Of a stretch of DNA of 18,537 bases, positions 14,836 to 18,537 are shown piece after piece. Below the pieces are notes generated by a model. It worked only from the letters and a program-made list of their open reading frames with translations. It was not told the origin of the DNA and made no database searches. Origin of the DNA: Syntrophomonadaceae bacterium (lineage in GTDB: Bacteria; Bacillota; Dethiobacteria; DTU022); contig PWEB01000267.1 in NCBI GenBank assembly GCA_003553305.1, positions 1-18,537 on the forward strand, written 5' to 3'. The position numbers and the translations under genes are program-made. The stretch's first letter is position 1. Each line of letters begins with the position of its first letter.

Positions 14836-16638
14836 TTAATTTTCCCAATGAAGGATTTTAACTTCAAATTCCTGTTGATCGAGAATAATGCGAACATTGT
14901 TAAGGGTTTGATCACAGCGGTATTCAGTATTGCCAAATCTCACTCTTACATTTTCATAAATACTGCCCAGGTAAACTCTGCTTTTGTAAGGTACACTTAT
15001 TTTGCCTTGTTCTGATCGCACGCGCGGCGATCCAGCTTCACCTATATAAACATCTCCACCTGCTTCGATAGTGCCACCGCGGAACAACTTGGAAATCCTT
15101 ACTTCCCCATCACATTTCAACTCAGAATTATAGACTCCTGGACCATTTATTATGATATTGCCAGTAGAATTCATGGTGCTGTTTTGAACATATGGAGCAG
15201 TGATATCAGCTTTCTCAAAACTACTTTCTCCAAGACCTTTATTCTCTTCTAATTTCTCATGTATCTCACGTAAAACCGGGCGCCCCAGGGACTGGCTGTA
15301 TTGATAGTCAACGAAATGGGGTGCGATATCATTGATCAGTCTGGTCAGGTTTCCAGGCAGCGATTTACCGGCTGCCTTCAATGATTTCATCAGGCTGTTT
15401 GCATACTCTGGAAGTTCCACAAACTTACTCTGTAAAAGTGAACGAACAACTGCAGCTTCCATTTGATCTGAATGCTTGCCTTTCTGTTCAAGTGCCCTGG
15501 CTAATTCATCGGATGCACTAAGAGCAAGGGTTACACTTTCTCTCATATTAGCCAGGGTGGCATAAATGTCTTTCAAAAGCATATCCACCCAACCAGCACT
15601 GACAGTGCATTTAATACAATTACTTTTGAGTAATACGCTGCCACCCGCTAAAATCGTTGCACCGGATACGTTGCCGCCAACTTCGATATTACCATCTGCA
15701 GAAACTTTCATTCCTTCAGTAACATTTCCCTGAACCTTAAAATGACCCCTAAAATCAATATTTCCACTCTTAATATTTACATCGCCTTTATGAGTATAAA
15801 GGTTATCAACCCTGAAGGTGGGAACCCGCCCTTTGTTGTAAGAAGGGATACCAGTGTGAGTAGCTACCACCTGTTTTTGGTCAGAGCTTAACTCAGTGCC
15901 GACTTCAAAATTGATCTCTGCCCGGGTTACCGGATCCGGAGGAACTTCTTCACCGGTTACCGTTTTACCGGATTCACCGGTTACCGGGGGATGAATCAGG
16001 GCAATCACATCGCCACTATTAACTTGTTCAATCTCAAAGCGGTTTCTGAAATCAACCCGGGATTCTTGTTCGTCATAAGAAACAGATTTCGCTGCACCCT
16101 TAAATAGCGGTTCAACCCAACCGTCTTTACCAGGTTTTACGGGCTTGCCGGTCGCTACCGAATGCCATGTTTCACTCTCTTCAAGCAGTTTAGCCGGCGC
16201 AACATCATCCAGACCGTAGACAACCCGTTTTTCTTTCAAGGCTTTGACAATTTTCTCTATGGTGAAAGTTTTATAGGGTTCTTGAAGGGGAGTGCCTTTA
16301 ACTATTAAATCATCGGTGTGAGGATGATCATCAACAACATGGGTCTCCCGGATACCGGGAATATAACAAGCTTCCGCCTTCATTCCATCAGCAGTAATCT
16401 TGATCTCAAGCTGGTCTTGCTTAGTTTCTTCCAGGAGCTTTATTTCAATGTGATCTCCGGGAAAGACTTCCTGACGATCGGTGATCTCAGTGCCATTTAC
16501 AAAAAGTGAAACCCCTTTACCAGGACGAATTAATGCACCACTTTCAACTTCAGAGGATGTGCCGGATATTTTCACCTGTCCATCTTCCAAAGCAAGCAAA
16601 ACCCTATTAGCAGTATCCATGATATCATCGCCCCCCAT
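14836..16638 (-). CDS. FapA family protein (DUF342)
   Basis: 600 residues. The N-terminal region contains YGLDDVAPAKLLEE and ATGKPVKPGKDGWVEPLF, then ALIHPPVTGESGKTVTGEEVPP, which are hallmarks of the DUF342/FapA family. The middle (about 270-340) has repeated short beta strands with Gly (VNIKSGNIDFRGHFKVQGNV, GNIEVGGNVSGATILAGGSV), as in the family's beta-helix, then a helical insertion (about 355-475) and further strands (GNIIINGPGVYNSELKCDGEV). FapA has been linked to polar flagellum assembly in Vibrio; its task in Firmicutes is not settled. No signal peptide or membrane segment. Starts at ATG 16638 (GAGGA 13 bases upstream) or ATG 16620, which has a GGGGGG tract before it. Confidence 0.88.
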   Translation of the reverse strand: MGGDDIMDTANRVLLALEDGQVKISGTSSEVESGALIRPGKGVSLFVNGTEITDRQEVFPGDHIEIKLLEETKQDQLEIKITADGMKAEACYIPGIRETHVVDDHPHTDDLIVKGTPLQEPYKTFTIEKIVKALKEKRVVYGLDDVAPAKLLEESETWHSVATGKPVKPGKDGWVEPLFKGAAKSVSYDEQESRVDFRNRFEIEQVNSGDVIALIHPPVTGESGKTVTGEEVPPDPVTRAEINFEVGTELSSDQKQVVATHTGIPSYNKGRVPTFRVDNLYTHKGDVNIKSGNIDFRGHFKVQGNVTEGMKVSADGNIEVGGNVSGATILAGGSVLLKSNCIKCTVSAGWVDMLLKDIYATLANMRESVTLALSASDELARALEQKGKHSDQMEAAVVRSLLQSKFVELPEYANSLMKSLKAAGKSLPGNLTRLINDIAPHFVDYQYSQSLGRPVLREIHEKLEENKGLGESSFEKADITAPYVQNSTMNSTGNIIINGPGVYNSELKCDGEVRISKLFRGGTIEAGGDVYIGEAGSPRVRSEQGKISVPYKSRVYLGSIYENVRVRFGNTEYRCDQTLNNVRIILDQQEFEVKILHWEN

Positions 16639-16680
16639 AAATATTACCAGTTCCTCTATCGCTAATAAAAATCTAAGATC

Positions 16681-16709
16681 ATTATAGTTTATTCACGATA
16701 GGGTTGCAA
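16681..16709 (-). promoter_or_regulatory. Sigma-A-type promoter before fapA
   Basis: On the minus strand TTGCAA (16709-16704) and a consensus TATAAT (16686-16681) are separated by 17 bases, placing the start near 16674, about 36 bases before the fapA ATG. It could drive fapA and the downstream flgM-flgN-flgK-flgL-fliW block, as no strong terminator is seen between them. Confidence 0.75.
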
Positions 16710-16721
16710 TACAATCGGTTA

Positions 16722-16982
16722 TCAGTGGCGTGGATTCTTCTGTACTAACTTCACAGCATCAAGGACAATACTCAGCACATCAAGATCTTGCTGCATAGCC
16801 AACAGTTCAGCCCGACCGTAAGTCTCACCTTTGCTAGAAACCACGTAACGGGCAGGGACCTTATTAAGGGCAATAGCACTGATGTCTAACCGACATTGCG
16901 GACAATCACAGAAATCATGGTATTTCCTGACATCATCAATAGTCTGGAACACGATTTCTTCCATCACATTTTTCAGTTCCAT
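16722..16982 (-). CDS. comFB: ComFB family protein, candidate cyclic-dinucleotide receptor
   Basis: 86 residues from the ATG at 16982 (AGGGAG about ten bases upstream); a longer frame from TTG at 17021 has no binding site. The family pattern is clear: MELKNVMEEIVFQTIDDV, then CDCPQCRLDISAIALNKVPARYVVS with cysteines 25, 27 and 30 suited to metal binding, and a C-terminal helical segment. In B. subtilis comFB lies in the comF operon next to the flgM region. Members of the family from cyanobacteria (CdgR) and others have been reported to bind cyclic-di-GMP or cyclic-di-AMP; I rely on memory for this. It lies 35 bases after an HD-GYP gene and is probably co-transcribed with it. Confidence 0.87.
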   Translation of the reverse strand: MELKNVMEEIVFQTIDDVRKYHDFCDCPQCRLDISAIALNKVPARYVVSSKGETYGRAELLAMQQDLDVLSIVLDAVKLVQKNPRH

Positions 16983-17017
16983 GAAAGCACAACTCCCTAA
17001 TATTTGACTTTTAAGAA

Positions 17018-18139
17018 TCAAGAAGGTTCGCGATTTAATAGATCTCCGGGCAATTCATGATCATTATAAACCCTGTCTACAGCAACATTCATGGTATCCA
17101 GGAGATCTATTTCAAAGCTCTCCAGCGGTGCAAAATACTCTCGCTCACAAATAATACGGACTCGCGGCAGATAAGGATAACCGTGGGTATTGCTGACTAC
17201 CACACCGATATAACCATTATTTAGACCAACAATAGTTCCAATCGGGTAAGCAGCTAGATGGTGATAAAATTTTTGCATCACCTGCAAATCATAACCTCCG
17301 CATTCCGAATCCATGATTTCCATAGCCTCGTGAGGCTTGAATCCCTGCCTGTAAGGTCGATCGGATACCAGGGCGTCATAGACATCAGCAACAGCGCATA
17401 CTTTTGGGTAAAGATCCAGATCATGCCCCTGAAGGCCCTGCGGATAACCACTACCATCTATCCTTTCATGATGTTTGTGGATAATTGAAAATATCGGCCC
17501 ATTAAACAAATGCCTTCCTTTTACTAAGTTTATTCCATAAACCGGATGCCGTTCAATTTCCAGCCTTTCGTCTTCTTCAAGGCGGTCAGGTTTATTTAAA
17601 ATCGAAAGGGGAACAACCACTTTCCCCAGATCATGTAAAAAAGCACCTAATCCAATATCTTTGAGCTCTGATTTACTGATACCCATAGATATACCTGTCA
17701 TTATAGATAAAACCGCTACATTTACAGAATGCGAAAAAGTATAATCATCAGTACACCTTATATCAGAAAGATTTACGGTAAGGTTTTTATTACTAAGAAG
17801 CTGAGTAACTATATCATCAAGGAGACTGGATAGTTCTTTCTTGGCCAGGAAAAGACTACTTAATTTTTTATGATCATCTTCTTTCAAGCTATTCATAGTA
17901 TTATTTACCAAATAAATAGCCTTCTCCCGGGTTTGATCCAATATAACATCTTCAATTTCTATGTCGGGAATTAGATTATCATGAATATAAACAGCCCGAA
18001 CATTAAGTTTCTTAAGCTGTTGGATATATTCCATCTCAAGTTTTACCCCTGCATTTAAAAGAGGGGCCCCGTTACCTCTGGAAACCCTTCTGGCTACTTT
18101 CATTCCGGGGCGCAAAGCCCATACAGGTACTAATCTCAT
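17018..18139 (-). CDS. HD-GYP domain cyclic-di-GMP phosphodiesterase
   Basis: 373 residues. The HD-GYP domain spans about 125-300: FLHDLGKVVVP with the metal-binding HD pair (169-170), ERHPVYG (His 198), HKHHERIDGSGYP (221-233) with the GYP triplet at 231-233, and VCAVADVYDALVSDRPYR. All catalytic marks are present, so hydrolysis of cyclic-di-GMP to pGpG or GMP is expected. The N-terminal 60 residues (VWALRPGMKVARRV, then LKKLNVRAVYIHD) are the DUF3391-like extension often found ahead of such domains; no receiver or membrane part is seen, so the enzyme is probably cytosolic. A small beta-rich C-terminal part (PIGTIVGLNNGYIGVVVS) is common in the group. Start ATG with AGGTG upstream. Confidence 0.95.
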   Translation of the reverse strand: MRLVPVWALRPGMKVARRVSRGNGAPLLNAGVKLEMEYIQQLKKLNVRAVYIHDNLIPDIEIEDVILDQTREKAIYLVNNTMNSLKEDDHKKLSSLFLAKKELSSLLDDIVTQLLSNKNLTVNLSDIRCTDDYTFSHSVNVAVLSIMTGISMGISKSELKDIGLGAFLHDLGKVVVPLSILNKPDRLEEDERLEIERHPVYGINLVKGRHLFNGPIFSIIHKHHERIDGSGYPQGLQGHDLDLYPKVCAVADVYDALVSDRPYRQGFKPHEAMEIMDSECGGYDLQVMQKFYHHLAAYPIGTIVGLNNGYIGVVVSNTHGYPYLPRVRIICEREYFAPLESFEIDLLDTMNVAVDRVYNDHELPGDLLNREPS

Positions 18140-18243
18140 TTAATCGCACCTGAGTTAAGAAGTGTCTTTTTGAAAATAATTATTCACCTCATCTAATTGC
18201 TAAAACTGACCAGTTAAAAAACCTTACTCAAGTTTATATCAAG

Positions 18244-18269
18244 TTATACAAACAAGCAAGTATGTATAA
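18244..18269. repeat. Inverted repeat between MORN gene and HD-GYP gene
   Basis: Arms TTATACA-x-AC and GT-x-TGTATAA pair 9 of 10 bases across a 6-base centre. On the minus strand no T tract follows, so it is not a clear terminator for the MORN gene. It could be an operator or a weak hairpin. Two copies of AACTTGA lie just downstream. No confident promoter for the HD-GYP gene was found in 18140-18271. Confidence 0.35.
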
Positions 18270-18271
18270 TT

Positions 18272-18537
18272 TTATGTATTGCTCTCTTCTTTAATCCTGA
18301 AAGGACCAAACCCAAAAACCCAAATTCCCTTTTGAGCTTTACCCTGCAAGGGAATCACCCGGCCTGATCCGTGGCGCCGATCCAAAAACCATCCCCCACT
18401 ATATTTTTCACCCGCGACCGGCAGATAAGTCCCATAACCATGTCTCATGCCTTTCCACCAGCGCCCGGCATATAAACTTCCTCCAGCCCAGGTCCGTTTT
18501 CCCCATCCATGGAACTTACCTTTAATTAACTCGCCCT
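18272..18537 (-). CDS. MORN-repeat protein, C-terminal 87 residues (cut by window edge)
   Basis: An open frame enters from the window edge and ends in TAA at 18274-18272. It reads three MORN-type repeats: GKFHGWGKRTWAGGS, then YAGRWWKGMRHGYGTYL and YSGGWFLDRRHGSGRVI, with the family pattern Y-x-G-x-W-x-x-G-x-x-H-G-x-G. The chain ends with a hydrophobic WVFGFGPFRI segment and a short polar tail. MORN repeats form an elongated beta sheet used for protein or lipid binding; the partner cannot be judged. No start is visible. It is on the same strand as the flagellar genes, 132 bases upstream of the HD-GYP gene, so a functional tie is possible but unproven. Confidence 0.8.
   Translation of the reverse strand, partial: GELIKGKFHGWGKRTWAGGSLYAGRWWKGMRHGYGTYLPVAGEKYSGGWFLDRRHGSGRVIPLQGKAQKGIWVFGFGPFRIKEESNT

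Noticed and set aside
1..18537. Search for mobile elements, tRNA/rRNA genes and CRISPR arrays
   Set aside because: No transposase or integrase frame, no terminal inverted repeats, no tRNA-like cloverleaf and no regularly spaced repeats were recognised; the region reads as an intact chromosomal flagellar locus.

Overview
The window is a contiguous flagellar locus with every recognised gene on the minus strand, so transcription runs from high to low coordinates. Purine-rich AGGAGG-type ribosome binding sites, sigma-A-like promoters, a FliW gene, a TIGR02530-type flagellar operon protein, a short FlgD and a cyclic-di-GMP riboswitch ahead of flgB all point to a Firmicutes bacterium, most likely class Clostridia or a related deep branch, of moderate GC. 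I cannot name a genus.

Layout in transcription order. (1) 18537-18272: 3' end of a MORN-repeat protein. (2) 18139-16722: an HD-GYP cyclic-di-GMP phosphodiesterase followed by a ComFB-family protein. (3) 16638-9967: fapA (own sigma-A-like promoter), flgM, flgN, flgK, an unusually long flgL, fliW, and a small helical FlgN-like gene standing where csrA often lies. This is the 'late' block: anti-sigma factor, chaperone, hook-filament junction and filament assembly control. (4) 9966-9459: a 500-base regulatory gap holding a strong sigma-A-type promoter, a cyclic-di-GMP-I (GEMM-I) aptamer, a bridging hairpin and an intrinsic terminator. (5) 9458-1: the 'early' block flgB-flgC-fliE-fliF-fliG-fliH-fliI-fliJ-fliK-flgD-TIGR02530-flgE, encoding rod, MS ring, switch, export ATPase complex, hook-length ruler, hook cap and hook. 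flgE is cut by the window edge.

How it works together: the early operon builds the basal body and hook. The riboswitch should stop its transcription when cyclic-di-GMP is high, because the terminator arms are built so that the aptamer's 3' strand can act as antiterminator only when it is free. Upstream on the same strand lie an enzyme expected to destroy cyclic-di-GMP (HD-GYP) and a member of the ComFB family, for which cyclic dinucleotide binding has been reported. The locus therefore appears to carry eraser, candidate protein receptor and RNA receptor for one second messenger next to the machine it controls. This is the most interesting reading of the window. The individual parts are of known families; the combined circuit is inference.

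Other points of note: no csrA beside fliW, a FlgL with a large acidic insert, near-identical 14-residue repeats in FliK, and a chain of hairpins in the flgE leader.
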